The notes under the pieces were generated by a model that was given only the letters and a program-made list of their open reading frames with translations, had not been told where the DNA came from and searched no databases. From Chalara sp. BL73 (lineage: Eukaryota > Ascomycota > Leotiomycetes > Helotiales), in contig CAKJVC010000107.1 in NCBI GenBank assembly GCA_918026815.1, forward strand, positions 372,001 through 436,000: a DNA stretch of 64,000 nt, given 5' to 3'. The position numbers and the translations under genes are program-made. Below, in pieces: positions 1 through 10,786 of this stretch (position 1 is its first letter; the number at the start of each line of letters is the position of its first letter).

Positions 1-261
1 CATAATGTCTGATTAGTCCGGGTAAATCTGAATGCCAGAATAGCTCGCCGCAACTGTCATTCTCGTCTCTTTTGGAGGTTTTGCGTTTGAGATCTCTTTT
101 CAATACTCTTAATATAAGCTTATGTCTGATTTATTCATATAATTATGCCCCACCATAACGCTAAAGTAGGGTTCTGGCATTACAATCCAAAAGTATGTAA
201 CAATATTATGCTGTAACATTATAATCCACCTACCCACTGCCATCGCTTTAGTGATAATAGA

Positions 262-313
262 TTGTCTGAGTAAGATTTTTAGCGACAATGTGGGGACAAT
301 CTTACTCAGACAA
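262..313. repeat. Perfect 16-bp inverted repeat (hairpin)
   Basis: TTGTCTGAGTAAGATT at 262-277 is repeated exactly as its reverse complement at 298-313, with a 20-base spacer between. It lies about 430 bp upstream of the secreted-protein ATG. It could be a remnant of a small inverted-repeat element, a protein-binding palindrome or a transcribed hairpin. The sequence alone does not decide. Confidence 0.85.
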
Positions 314-644
314 CCTACCTCACTGTCGTGTAACTAACGAATACGACATGACTCTCCCCAATAAGGCAGTCATGGCTGCACCTTACTAAATAGAATTAAA
401 AGTTGTTCTGGAGACCGCGCAGTACATTTTCTTTTGGTCTCTCGACTATTTCTGCCTTCTCATTAGCTGAGACTTCGCCGCTTCCCAGCGTTCTCACCAT
501 CCAGCGTGATGCAAACTTCTCCTTTGTGCATACGAACTCTCCAATTGCAAGAGCATTCACAATGGCAGCTTCATAATTTGAGGACGCCTGACATGTAGAC
601 CACATAGCCTTGACGTGAACACGCCGAGTAGGTGGATATAGAGA

Positions 645-653
645 TATATAAAA
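645..653 (+). promoter_or_regulatory. TATA box of the small secreted protein gene
   Basis: TATATAAAA lies 92 bp upstream of the ATG at 745. The spacing suits a fungal TATA box with a short 5' UTR, and supports transcription of the short two-exon gene. Confidence 0.5.
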
Positions 654-744
654 ACGTCTCCGTGTCCCCAAACCCATCATTAGTATCACCATCTCAAAAA
701 CAAGATCGATCATTCTCTTCCCACCAGTAACAACTCAAGCCACA

Positions 745-1068
745 ATGCAGCCAAAAACTCTCCTCCTCTCTCTCCTCGTCGCTCTCCCCGCGATCGCAAA
801 CCCCACTCCTTTCCCAGCAACCGCTGCTACGTGCACCTGTGGTGGGTGTGCTCAATATGGCTCCTACTGGTGTGGATACACTCTGCATGAGTCTCAACCA
901 AATAGCATCGTAAGTTCTTGAATATTTCTTGCCTAGTATTCTATAGCATAGTCAAGGAAGGAGACTGATGATGTGATATAGTACGTTTGCGATAGCTCTG
1001 GGACATTCCTCGTCAATAACGTGTGCGGTACTTGCACGTATATTAACCAGGTTCCTTACTGTACTTAA
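745..1068 (+). CDS. Small secreted cysteine-rich protein (83 aa, two exons)
   Basis: Exons are 745-909 and 982-1068, joined across a 72-bp intron with GTAAGT donor and TAG acceptor in phase 0. The product is 83 residues. Residues 1 to about 18 form a classic signal peptide (MQPKTLLLSLLVALPAIA). The mature part holds eight cysteines: four in exon 1 (TCTCGGC and WCG contexts) and four in exon 2 (VC, VCGTC, YC), enough for four disulfides. Size, signal and cysteine content match small secreted effector-like or antimicrobial-like proteins of plant-associated fungi. I do not recognise the family, so the function is open. Both exons are under 60 codons, so simple ORF callers miss the gene. A TATA box sits 92 bp upstream. 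Confidence 0.72.
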
Positions 1069-4000
1069 GAAAGGACGGCTCATCTGGATAGAGTGAGGGA
1101 ATGCTGTATAAAGACTTGGACGCTCGTTTTTGGAGAGCTCTGCTGATGTATTCTAAATACTTCAATGTAAGACATATACTGCAAATGAACTGCCTAACTT
1201 GCTTTGAATCCATGACATGCAGTGAAAATAGGTTACCTGATCGGTTTGTGGTTTTATAAAGAGCAGTGTCGCAGGCTCGGCAAGCCCGACGATCTGCCGA
1301 AAAGTGAGACTCGCTTTATTCAGATGGAATAATAAAGTCTGCGTTAATCAGCACAATATAGATAAACGCAAGCATTGACTCAGCCAGGTGTTGTGGGCCG
1401 TATAAAAGTCTTGGGGCTTGTTGTTTAGTACAGTATGTTAAAGTAGACTAAACAAGATTTTTTTACATAGAAGTAAAATCGCTACAAAACTAGCGGAATA
1501 ACTTATATTCAAATAACTAAAATATTTTAAAAACGAAACTTTTATTTTTAAAAAAATAAACTACTTATATATCATGAACCATATAGTACTAGGCATAGGT
1601 TGGTGCTACACACGTGATAGCACTAGGGAAGCGTTAACACCAACATCTTGATGGCACAAAGAAATGAATAGTACCAGCCATGTTATGGCATGAACTCCGA
1701 GTTGGCAGCGGAACTCGGTTGGTACCAGAAGACAGAGTGTACCAAGGAAAAGTTAGTACTAACAAAGGGACGCCTAAGCAGTCGTTAGCAAATCATAAAG
1801 TCACTCTGGTGCAGCGTTGACACTTCTACTGACCTCCCTACGGACTTCATGGTCACCGAGAAAGCGATGAAGATTCCACAGTGCATCTTCATAGCGCGCT
1901 CCATGCCAAAAACTATCTCATCCAGCACAAGGGTTATATGGCAGGGCTCCGTATGCCAGATGCTATCAAAATTCCCAACAGCATCGCGACAGCAGATGAG
2001 TGCAGTGTACCGTGTTACCGGGAACGGGACTTGAGCTTCTGAGCAGCTCCGAAAACCTCTCAGAAGACACCCCAGAGTTTCACAAAGCTTACCAGACTTG
2101 GAAATTTGTCCAGAGTCCTGGAGTGGAACAAGCAGTCTACTGAAGAACGGCTCCAACTTTTCGATTTAGACTCCTATTTTGAAACACCACCAAGATTTAG
2201 CCCTAGAACTGTCGGATTATCAGCTGTTCGCTTGGTAGACATGGTTCCCATTGGTACAAATTGATGGACGAATTCTACGGCGTCAGTGATTCTTTGACTT
2301 GGAACCTTACATGACCGTTTGGACAAAGGCATCAGATCCCACTTGTAACAAGCAAACTCGACCTTGGTAATGATCTTAAAAAGCCTTTCCAGACCGTCTT
2401 TAAGCCAATGACCGATGTTTGGCAAGCTTTTGTTCATGGAGATTCGTGGATGAGAAGAGAACATAACCAATGCAAAATATCTTGGACCAGCTTTGCGAAG
2501 TCAGGGACATCGGGAAGAGATGTAAAATGATACTTGGAGGTGATGGTGGTAATTGTTCCTAGCACCTTTGTTTCGCCAGGAGGCTTGGCTTGGACCCGAG
2601 ATTTAGTTGGTATTTGTTCTCCCTAAGCTTTCCTTCCGGTAGTTGAACACAACTTTTTCTTTCTTCGTCCCAAGGTCGGTTAGTAAGCGAGCCGCTTCTA
2701 CTCAGGCACTAATTACCCTCGGCTTATCCTCTCTTTACCCAGCTCACCTAAGCAGCCTGAGCAACACCCACTTCTCACTCACGCATTTGATCCCTAATCA
2801 GGCTAGATATAAACTAGAGCCTTTTCTATTCCATTTTTGTTAAGTTTTAGCGATAATCTTTAGGAAGCTGAAACATGCTCCTAAGGATCCTGAATTAGAC
2901 TCTTATGAAAATAGATTTACGTTATATTATAAGTAATCGCCCACGGCTGTAGAGTATGAAGGTCTTATTTAAGGAGGGAGATTTGCTACTGTTCTCTATA
3001 TAACCTCTGGCGAAAAGGCCGGTCGAGGTATTGATATCCAGGGCCGTTGCGTAGAATGAAACTCGTGTAAATCACTCCAACAGACTGTTACAGACACCTA
3101 GATTGTCATCGAAAATTACTTCTATCCATGGTGATGATCAAGTCGACAAAACTCTCGTCGAAATTAAAACACAACTAACATGTGCCATTGGAGGGCGGAG
3201 ACTCAACACTTGTACGCGGTGCCCTTTACGAGCCTCTAGCTCCTTTCCACGACAATAAGCTCTGCTTCACTGTGCCTGGGAGTCTGCAAAGCCGAGATTG
3301 AGTCAGTTACTACTACGGTAGAGTTTTCTGCCTTTATCGATACCGACACGTCAGAGTTTTCACCCCCCAACTTCGACGCTTATGACAACAAAAGCCGGCA
3401 ACTAAAAGATTAGAAGAGAAATATATAGGACGAAAAGCGAATAATATATTGATAATAACATTTGATATACTATTGCAAGCTATGAGGGAGTTTGTTAGCA
3501 AAGTACGAATCCTTCTTTCTTCGACATTCTTTCAGCGGGTGAACTTTCGATGTTGTTCTTTCAAATCCCACCTTTACTGGCCACGAAGAGCCTTCTTTTC
3601 AGTGAGCTTACAGCATCCCCAGCGCTCTTTGCGGTACTAGAAGGCTGGGTCAGAGGCAACCCTATTTTCGAGGGTCTAAGGAAACATAAAATAAACACCG
3701 AGTGGCTCTGCTTGATTTGGTGTTGAGTGGTTTTTAGAGTTTTTATCCCTGACAACACTCGACTTTGGTCGGCGTAGCGATGTGGAGACAAGAGCCAATT
3801 ACCTACTAAGTACTGCGTCGAATGACTGTTTATTTGAGCACTTCGCTGTTGATAGAGAGCCAGAGAAATGGGCTGGGATAGAGTATACTATCTGGGGATT
3901 AGGTACTCGAGGCCCCCAGGCAGGAGGGTCAAGTAGTGTTACATAGTCACCGAATTATACAGCACGAATAAAATCAATCAATTAATCAACATGTGCTATT

Positions 4001-4563
4001 CTGCTGCAAACCCCAGCCGCCCCCAATAACTCGATGGCGGGTTGCTCGAGTATATTGTCCCACGCTCCAACCGAGAGTTGGTGTTTGAAAGCCGCTGCGC
4101 CTCTCGCAATCCAATACAATCGGATGGAGTTGATTGGTTATCGCAACGATGTTTCGTGCTACGCGCCGTACTGTTCCCTTCGGTCCTTCTCAAACTTCTC
4201 TCTGCCCAATATTCTCTTGTTTTCTAAAGTCTAAAGATGCGGAGCAATTCTAATCCTGGGCCGCACCCTTTGGGCCTGTAAAAGAATCTGCATACCTTCA
4301 AATAAAAGCTCGAGGATTGAATTAGGGAGTGTTGGCACGGCTGGGTATAGGTAGCACAGGTTACACTGCGTACTCTGATTTATCCATCAGGGATGTCAGT
4401 GCTACCGTTGTGAAGTGTGCCTTGTTTATTCTTCCCCTCTCGATACATCAATTCACAAGTTTTCTTTCGGAGTACTCAAGTCGTTATTCGGAGGGCTAAT
4501 ACCACGAGTAATATATTATTTACCTTGCCGTTTTATTTTCAGCTTGTATCAGGACCTTTTTAT
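1069..4563. other. AT-rich, gene-poor stretch with decayed coding traces
   Basis: No intact gene is recognised. A very AT-rich block spans about 1430-1580. Two adjacent minus-strand open frames (2174-2470 and 1785-2156, in different frames) read like protein but match nothing I know, and could be pieces of one decayed gene. A plus-strand stretch at 3499-3726 also reads like a protein fragment and is listed separately. The rest shows no feature I can support. Confidence 0.4.
3499..3726 (+). pseudogene. Possible decayed coding fragment
   Basis: This 75-codon open stretch follows an in-frame TAG and ends in TGA, with no start codon. It has protein-like composition (for example ELSMLFFQIPPLLATKSLLF). 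Flanking sequence in the same frame is full of stops. I do not recognise the family. It may be the remnant of a larger gene or a chance frame. Confidence 0.22.
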
Positions 4564-4599
4564 ATGTTGAGAGTTTCCATTTTACGTCCTCTTCTCCAA

Positions 4600-6114
4600 A
4601 TGTCGGGATTGAATTTTGCGATAGAACCACGGAAAACAACAAACAATGGCCCTGCTTTGGTAGGGTGGATGCCAGAGTCAGCGGGACGAGGAACATTCCG
4701 AATAATTACTTCCTGTTTCTTCACTATTCTTATTTGCACCTGGACGGTTATTCATCCTCGGATACACACGAACATTCGCCTCGCACGGCTCCACAAATGC
4801 TGCCAGCTTGTGAAGACTATCATGGCTCCAGAAATGGTATGCTTGGAGTCTTTGCAAGAATGGGTTCAAGCACGGAAAATGGTTCGTCGAACTGCGAGCG
4901 CTACCGACAGTGAACTAAAAATGATCCATGCATTTTACATTGGGATGCTGGGAATTAGATATCGGACAGAAAACGGATACCGGGTTTTGTGGCCAAGTCA
5001 ATACGCTTGGCTTCTTAACAACGGCTTGATACAATGGACTGATCGGGATTTATGGGGACTTTCGATAGAAATCATAAAAGACAAAAGCAAGGCAGATAGT
5101 CTTGTGAAACTGGCGGCACTTTTTCAGGTGTCTTGGTTCACCCTTCAGTGTATAACTCGAGCTGCTCACAATCTGCCGATTGCTCCTTTGGAAGCAATGA
5201 CTTTAGCGTACGTTTTCGCTGTTATTCTGACTTATATTTTCTGGTGGATTAAGCCCAAAGATATCGCGACAGCATCGTATGTTGATTTACCAGAAATGAC
5301 AAGCGAGCAATGGAGAGTTTTCGAGTCTTTAGCTATGGAGAATACATACGATAACGACGATCCGAGTGCGAAACCTTCGAAGAATATTGCGTGGTATCTT
5401 GTCGGTCGAGATTGCAAGGACGACGAGGTTCTTGTTATGGGACAAAGTGTCAAAATCGATAAGAAGAATAGCACGAAGATTTTTCTCGCTAAGCAGGAAG
5501 AAATCAAAATATCAGCGCATACCGAAAAGACACGGCATGTTTCTATGTCTTCGACCTGGGCTCCAGAAAACAAGCATATCGAGAAGTTCAATCGTGAAAC
5601 CACGGTCGCAGCAACATGGAGCCCAATAAGGTCTAATAAAAGTACCGGCTTGGAAAGGATGAAACCCAAGAACACTACTCTAAACATTATGAAAAACGTC
5701 CAAAGAGACGAGGAAGCAACTACAACCAAACCTGAAAAAAAGTCCACAGTTATTACTGAATGGGACGAGGCACTATACATGTCAAGATACTGGCCTTTGA
5801 TATGCATTCTGGGCTCTGCATTTGGAGCATTCCATCTGATATCTTGGAATTCCGCATTTCCCACCAATCTTGAGCTTTGGTTATGGCGTGCTAGCGCATT
5901 AGCGTCTGTTGTTACATCAATACTAATTATGCAATTCAGAACAATTTCATTTGAATGGGATGGTTTATTATCAATCATTCGGGTCGGAAGTCCATTGTTG
6001 TATGGAGTTAGTCGCTTGTTAATGTTGGGGGAAGTGTTCGCGTCGTTGCGAGCAATGGATCCTGCGATTTACAATACATATGAGATCTGGAATTATTGGC
6101 TACATTTCTTGTAA
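4600..6114 (+). CDS. Multi-pass membrane protein of unknown function (504 aa)
   Basis: A single-exon frame of 504 codons from the ATG at 4600; an in-frame ATG at 4564 would add 12 residues. An N-terminal GRGTF motif runs into a hydrophobic segment (residues about 33-53). Two more hydrophobic stretches lie around 180-225 and end in the motif FWWIKP. A long charged, probably cytosolic region follows (about 230-385), and then three hydrophobic segments in the last 110 residues. The GRGT start, the WW-KP motif after a membrane helix and the late helices match a large group of uncharacterised membrane proteins in leotiomycetes and mushrooms, as far as I recall. No transporter or enzyme signature is seen. 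Confidence 0.7.
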   Translation: MSGLNFAIEPRKTTNNGPALVGWMPESAGRGTFRIITSCFFTILICTWTVIHPRIHTNIRLARLHKCCQLVKTIMAPEMVCLESLQEWVQARKMVRRTASATDSELKMIHAFYIGMLGIRYRTENGYRVLWPSQYAWLLNNGLIQWTDRDLWGLSIEIIKDKSKADSLVKLAALFQVSWFTLQCITRAAHNLPIAPLEAMTLAYVFAVILTYIFWWIKPKDIATASYVDLPEMTSEQWRVFESLAMENTYDNDDPSAKPSKNIAWYLVGRDCKDDEVLVMGQSVKIDKKNSTKIFLAKQEEIKISAHTEKTRHVSMSSTWAPENKHIEKFNRETTVAATWSPIRSNKSTGLERMKPKNTTLNIMKNVQRDEEATTTKPEKKSTVITEWDEALYMSRYWPLICILGSAFGAFHLISWNSAFPTNLELWLWRASALASVVTSILIMQFRTISFEWDGLLSIIRVGSPLLYGVSRLLMLGEVFASLRAMDPAIYNTYEIWNYWLHFL

Positions 6115-6232
6115 TAGTATAAAATCGAACTGAGTATATTGTTTTCCATTGTCTCTTGGCTTTGTGTAACACAAAGTAAGTAAAGTAATTAATTTATGTA
6201 ATCGAAATGCTGGGAGCTGTTTACTGTACAGT

Positions 6233-7584
6233 TACAGTACGAGGTCGTAAGTCTTCGCGGAACACCAAAATCAATTCCGACAACTACCAACAATTTATTA
6301 AATAACTTTCCAACCACTTATTCAATTGATTTGATTTTGATTGCAAATAAATGACAAATAAGGCCAATTTCATGCACTCCACCCTTGAATCCCCTAGTAT
6401 TTTGTATGCCACCTATTTGCTTTGATCACAGCCGCAACCCTGTATGGCATACCATCCGCAAGCTGTTCAAATAAACTATCAGGTAATAAGTCCCGGGCTT
6501 CAATTAAAGCGTTTTCTAAAGCTTTGATAGCATCTCCTCCTTTTCTCATTCTCTCAAGTTCTGGATGCTTTTGTAAAACGAGCTTTTAAAGTGATACCAC
6601 ACGTGTTCGATAGGATTCAAATCGGGAGAGAACGACGGCCAATCAGTCACTGGTATTGCGTTATTCACAAACCAATTAGTAATTGCGCGAGCTGTATGAA
6701 TAGGTGCGTTGTCGTGCATAAAAGTAAGGCCGGGTTGCCAACAAGTAGGTAATTGATCTTCGAGTACTTCGAGGTAAAAGCGTGCAGAATAGCCATGCTT
6801 CTTTGTTTCGAAGTCACGCTCAATAAGTATAACCCAGACCGTTGAATCTTTCCAGCAATAAACCAAAAACAAGCCCATACCATCACCGATATATCTCTGC
6901 TTTTGGCGTACGTTGATACTATACGTGGTTCCCATTTTTCGGCGGCCGTACGAAAGCACCATTCCCCTGCTTGGCCCTTCCCGCGTTCTGCAGAACACTC
7001 ATCACTCCACATGTATTTTCTCCAGTCGTCGAGAGTCCATTTCTCTCGAGCTTTGCACCAAAGATACCTTTTTCGAGTTACTTCAGGTGTAAGGGCCGGA
7101 CGTTTCTTACAACGCCAGTTGTGGATGCCAGACGGCTTAAGCATACGCTTCAAAGTAGAATCGCTGTATTCCCAGCCTATTTCCTTTCGAATCTGGTCGT
7201 ACGTGTGTTTTGGATGTTGGCGTACGTGCCTTACAAGACGACGTACGTGATACTCGTTCCAATCTTTTGGCCGGCCGCTGCGAGGTAAAGATTCTCCTTC
7301 GTTGCGCAATGGGTCGATTTTTAAGGTGCTGCGAACAGTCGATTCAGGCTCATTTAGGGCCCTCGCGATTTCGTCAGGTTTATGGCCGAATAACGCACCC
7401 CCAACAATTTGACCTCTTTTGTGAGCAGTTAACGGCTTCTTTTTAACCTTATTTGAAGATATAGGGCCTAGAGGAGTACGTGAAGTAGGCATATTGTATG
7501 GTTGTTGCAAAAGGATTGAATATCAATTGATTGCGAAACGCGAATTTACGTGATTTAGGCGAAGACTTTTGGTGGGTCACTGTA
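6233..7584 (-). mobile_element. Tc1/mariner-family DNA transposon, about 1.35 kb
   Basis: The ends are inverted. The left end (6233) reads TACAGT, then 10 bases, then AAGTCTTCGC. The right end, read in reverse from 7584, gives TACAGT, then 10 other bases, then AAGTCTTCGC. The outermost TA on each side fits the TA target duplication typical of Tc1/mariner elements. Length and a single transposase gene on the minus strand agree. The inner 10 bases of the ends differ and the transposase is frameshifted, so this copy is probably an immobile relic. It sits 118 bp downstream of the membrane protein stop and about 230 bp upstream of the hydrolase start. Confidence 0.88.
6546..7492 (-). pseudogene. 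Tc1/mariner transposase, frameshifted
   Basis: Reading starts at the ATG at 7492 (an earlier frame start near 7510 is not ATG). The N-terminus holds a helix-turn-helix region and the first catalytic aspartate (WSDECS). After the motif SVMVWACFW the frame is lost between about 6845 and 6875. It resumes in another frame that carries HDNAPIHTA (second aspartate) and LNPIEHVW (third acidic residue, glutamate), then ends at 6546. All three catalytic acids survive but are split over two frames, so no functional protein is expected. Confidence 0.85.
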
Positions 7585-7812
7585 TATGGAGTATCAAGTT
7601 AGGGCCAAGATAAGCTTTTTGGTAGGGTTTTAAGCGCCCGCACTTAGTGCGCGGCCTGTGCCACTAGCGTAGGCGAAGCCTAACTTTCACCACTTTCTAC
7701 GTCGCATCCCAAACCTGCAACACTTCACATCGCAAAGCTCATCACGACAAACCTTACTTTGTATCTAATAAAAGCCAAGGGGCTTTCATCCGATACCACA
7801 ATACCTGTCGAA
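7585..7812. promoter_or_regulatory. Promoter region of the hydrolase gene, truncated by the transposon
   Basis: Only about 230 bp separate the transposon end from the hydrolase ATG at 7813. No clear TATA box is seen. The insertion may have displaced upstream control elements. Confidence 0.35.
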
Positions 7813-9006
7813 ATGGCACTTCTCAAAATCGCTCTCCTTTCTTTCGCCATTCCAGTGGGAGTCTATGTCAGCTTCCTCGGCCTTATAGCTACATTTCCTA
7901 CTCTTCAAACCCACACATTCTACCTTCACCGCGTTACTTTAACTTGGTTTAGAGATTTGAATGTACCTGAGACATTCGGCTTTCTTCGCAACCAAGTTAC
8001 CACATTCTCTATCTCTACTCCGGATGGGGTATTACTACATGCATGGCACGTTCTCCCTATAGAGTTGTACCGAAAACATAAAAAAGAGCTTTTAGCTCAG
8101 CCATCTGGTTTTACTCGCGATATTACTTCAAGACTTAATTTTAAGCTTTTGCGAGACGACCCAGAGGCTCGGCTTGTAATCTATTTACATGGTACAGCCG
8201 GCAGTATAGGCTCAGGATGGAGGCCCGACAACTACAGAGCTTTATACTCTTGCGCACCAGATAAGATCCATGTTGTCACGATCGACTATCGCGGCTATGG
8301 ACTTAGCAGTGGTACACCTTCTGAAGAAGGATTACTTTTAGATGCAATGGCTCTTACTGACTGGGCTATTAATGTTGCTGGCATCCCAGATTCACGCATC
8401 GTTCTTTTTGCGCAGTCCTTAGGGACTGCAGTGGGCATGTCACTTATGGGCCACCTTGCCAAGTTACCTTCTCCCATCAGCTTTTCTGGAATTGTATTCG
8501 TTGCTTCGTTCTCCGACGTCGCTACCTTGACCGCAACATATCGCATAGGTGGTGTCATTCCCGTACTTTCACCACTCGCAATCTCGCCTCGACTTCTCGC
8601 ATTCTTTCAAAGTTTCATGAAAAGTACGTGGCTCAGTAAAGACCGGATATCTGAGTTCGTCCAACTCAAGGAGCGAGAGAGCAATGATTCACAATACCAT
8701 ATCACTTTTATTCACGCGCGGGACGATGCAGATATTCCGTGGACCCATACTGAAGTTCTTTTCTGGCATGCAGTCAACGCTGCACTTTCCACTGGGATCA
8801 GTTATGAGGATCTTGAACAGGTGAAAAATGAGAGAAGGGTTGATCTGGGAGACGGCGGGTGGTCTATGGAATGGCGAACGAGCAAGGGTGTCATCAGGGA
8901 GAGAATCTTGAATTTTGGGCTTCATGATAAGATTATGTCATATCCCGCAATCAGCATGGCTACTATGGATGCTTTCCAAGCAGCAGATTCAAGTTTTGGC
9001 TCATAA
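7813..9006 (+). CDS. ABHD12-like alpha/beta hydrolase (397 aa)
   Basis: A serine hydrolase of the ABHD12/ABHD13 type, whose animal members cleave lysophospholipids and monoacylglycerols at membranes. The first ATG is at 7813; the frame is open further upstream without an ATG. Residues 1 to about 28 form a membrane anchor. The oxyanion-side motif YLHGTAGS is followed by DYRGYGLSSG, then the nucleophile elbow FAQSLGT with Ser202. Asp304/305/307 lie in HARDDADIPW and are candidates for the acid. The catalytic histidine is His371 in GLHDKIMSY. The triad is complete and the length fits the family. The gene has a single exon and no frameshift. The substrate cannot be told from the sequence. Confidence 0.85.
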   Translation: MALLKIALLSFAIPVGVYVSFLGLIATFPTLQTHTFYLHRVTLTWFRDLNVPETFGFLRNQVTTFSISTPDGVLLHAWHVLPIELYRKHKKELLAQPSGFTRDITSRLNFKLLRDDPEARLVIYLHGTAGSIGSGWRPDNYRALYSCAPDKIHVVTIDYRGYGLSSGTPSEEGLLLDAMALTDWAINVAGIPDSRIVLFAQSLGTAVGMSLMGHLAKLPSPISFSGIVFVASFSDVATLTATYRIGGVIPVLSPLAISPRLLAFFQSFMKSTWLSKDRISEFVQLKERESNDSQYHITFIHARDDADIPWTHTEVLFWHAVNAALSTGISYEDLEQVKNERRVDLGDGGWSMEWRTSKGVIRERILNFGLHDKIMSYPAISMATMDAFQAADSSFGS

Positions 9007-9084
9007 AGATATGAACCAAGTATTTTCGAAGCAAATATAATTACCTTCCTCCTCTCACCATGCCTTCTTTACAACCCTTCTCTC

Positions 9085-9473
9085 TCAAGGCCACCCCTCA
9101 TTCTGCAACACCACTCTCCACCCCCCCGAATCCTCAAACATCGCCCCCTTAACCTCCCAGTAAGGATTCTCACTCTCTACTCTAACCCCACCGCCTTCTT
9201 CCACCTTCCTAACCGCCGCTTCCCACTCCTCCTTATCCTCAATATAAAAACAAGTAAATGTTCCTTACTCGGTGCTTTCTCAACGGTGACGCCGTGTTGG
9301 TAAGTGAACTCGTGATGCCAGGTGTAAGATGGGCGGCCGAGCATCACGCCGTCGAATCCGGCGTGGTTGGTGAAGGGGGAGACGCCTAAGGCGCAGTTTA
9401 GAAGAGTGGTGAGGTCGTTTGTTGGACGCGCAATGCGGAGGGTTGGGGAGGGTATTTTTGATAGCCACAATAA
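9085..9473 (-). pseudogene. VOC/glyoxalase-like (YycE-type) gene, broken
   Basis: On the minus strand RIARPTNDL, HAGFDGVMLGRPS and APSKEHLLVF are characteristic of small VOC-superfamily proteins (glyoxalase/bleomycin-resistance fold). After LLVF the frame breaks near 9255. The expected continuation (YIEDKEEWEAAVRKVEEGGG, then ENPYWEV and DSGGWRVVLQ) lies in another frame and stops at 9085. A few residues after the LTTLL segment also seem to be missing compared with relatives, and there is no in-frame ATG at the 5' end. This gives three independent lesions, so it is a pseudogene. It lies tail-to-tail with the hydrolase. Confidence 0.75.
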
Positions 9474-10786
9474 CAGCCCACATCTACTCTACCATCCCAT
9501 TTATATCGTAGTTAGTGTCGCAATCCCTCAGTTTGCGTTCCCTACCTGGGACTGGTAGATATATCTAGCACCTGTACTTAGGCTCTGGCTCTCTCGAGCC
9601 CCGCTTCTTCCCTTAGCCTAGAATCCTCGTAGTTAAGACCTATCTAATAGCCGATCCCGACGCTCGATCTGTGTTCGTGACATTAAGGTTTTGGCCTTGT
9701 GGGACAGTCGCCGGTAGTACAGAGAGTAAAAGTAGAGGACTCGGGACCTAGCAAAAGGGTAGAGATCAGTCTTCGTATCAATTGACGGATGAATCGTGTC
9801 ACACTCCCCTATCACCTTACAATTGTAAAGTAAAATCAATTTGAAGTTGATATTTTAATATGGGTTACTTATCACCTCTAAAACCGGATAGCAATTATTA
9901 GAGAGCCAGGTCCATTTGAATTGAAGGTATCCAAGAATGCGTCACTGGGAACTCTTCTTAACCTGTAGCAAAAGGAAAGAGAAGAAGAAATACAAAAGAG
10001 ACAATAGACAAAGAAAATAGCAACATCAGACTCGTTTTTGCCTTGACCCTTCTGGCTGAGAGAGAGTTTCCATGCTTCTTTGCATTATTCTTGCCCTTCG
10101 AACGCCTCTTATCTCTCGGCTAACCCGCCGTGTAACCCATGAGGAAGCATGAGCCTTTCGGGTTGACCCTAAGCACTTTAGCTAGAACTTATGCCCGTTA
10201 TCGACCCGTAAAGTAACGTTGATAGAAACCGAGTCCGACTTTGAGTCTGGTTTTAAAAAAACGAATTTTGAAAAACAGAAAAAAGGAACAGTAAAATTGT
10301 TATGCTATTGCCCTTTTTAACGAATGCGCAAAAAAACCTATATGCTAGAGTTGATAATTCTGAGGAATCCTCAAGCTATCAAAGTTTCAAAGTGCTGCCA
10401 GCCTAGAAACCCCTTTCCGGAAGAGTGAGTCTTGGCCGACACTACAACGGGTCCCAAACCGGGTCGTCGACAGCAGTTGTCACCAACTACCATACGTCCT
10501 ACCCGCCAGCTCAGCAACAATCACTTCCACAGTTCCCCTATCTCTGCCTTTCGTGAGCCAGGACGCGCACAATTCAGCACCCCGTTGCTTGGGTAGGGGT
10601 CGTAGCTGTGGCCTAGACACTCATAGATGCAGGGAGGAAAAGCTTCCGCAATCATCGCACCGACAGATAGTACGCAATCCCCAAAGATAGGCCAAGAAGT
10701 AAAAGCTCTAACAATGTTGAATTGCTAGAATGAGTGTTGAAACATGGCTATACTAGTCAGCATATCAACTTCACAAACGGAGCTAC

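Larger units (their letters stand above)
1..744. other. 5' flank, mostly non-coding, with a hairpin and a TATA box
   Basis: No convincing gene is visible. The minus-strand open frame 396-713 (105 codons) has no recognisable domain and lies over the promoter of the secreted-protein gene at 745, so I treat it as chance. The stretch holds a perfect inverted repeat (262-313) and a TATA-like element (645-653), both listed separately. Confidence 0.5.

Noticed and set aside
5232..5978. 248-codon minus-strand frame inside the membrane protein gene
   Set aside because: It is antisense to an intact gene with membrane segments and conserved motifs, has no domain of its own and is a shadow.
9553..9860. 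Possible solo LTR (TGTGACACG on the minus strand to a CA end near 9582)
   Set aside because: I could not find a 5-bp target duplication or a second copy in the window, so the boundaries are guesses.
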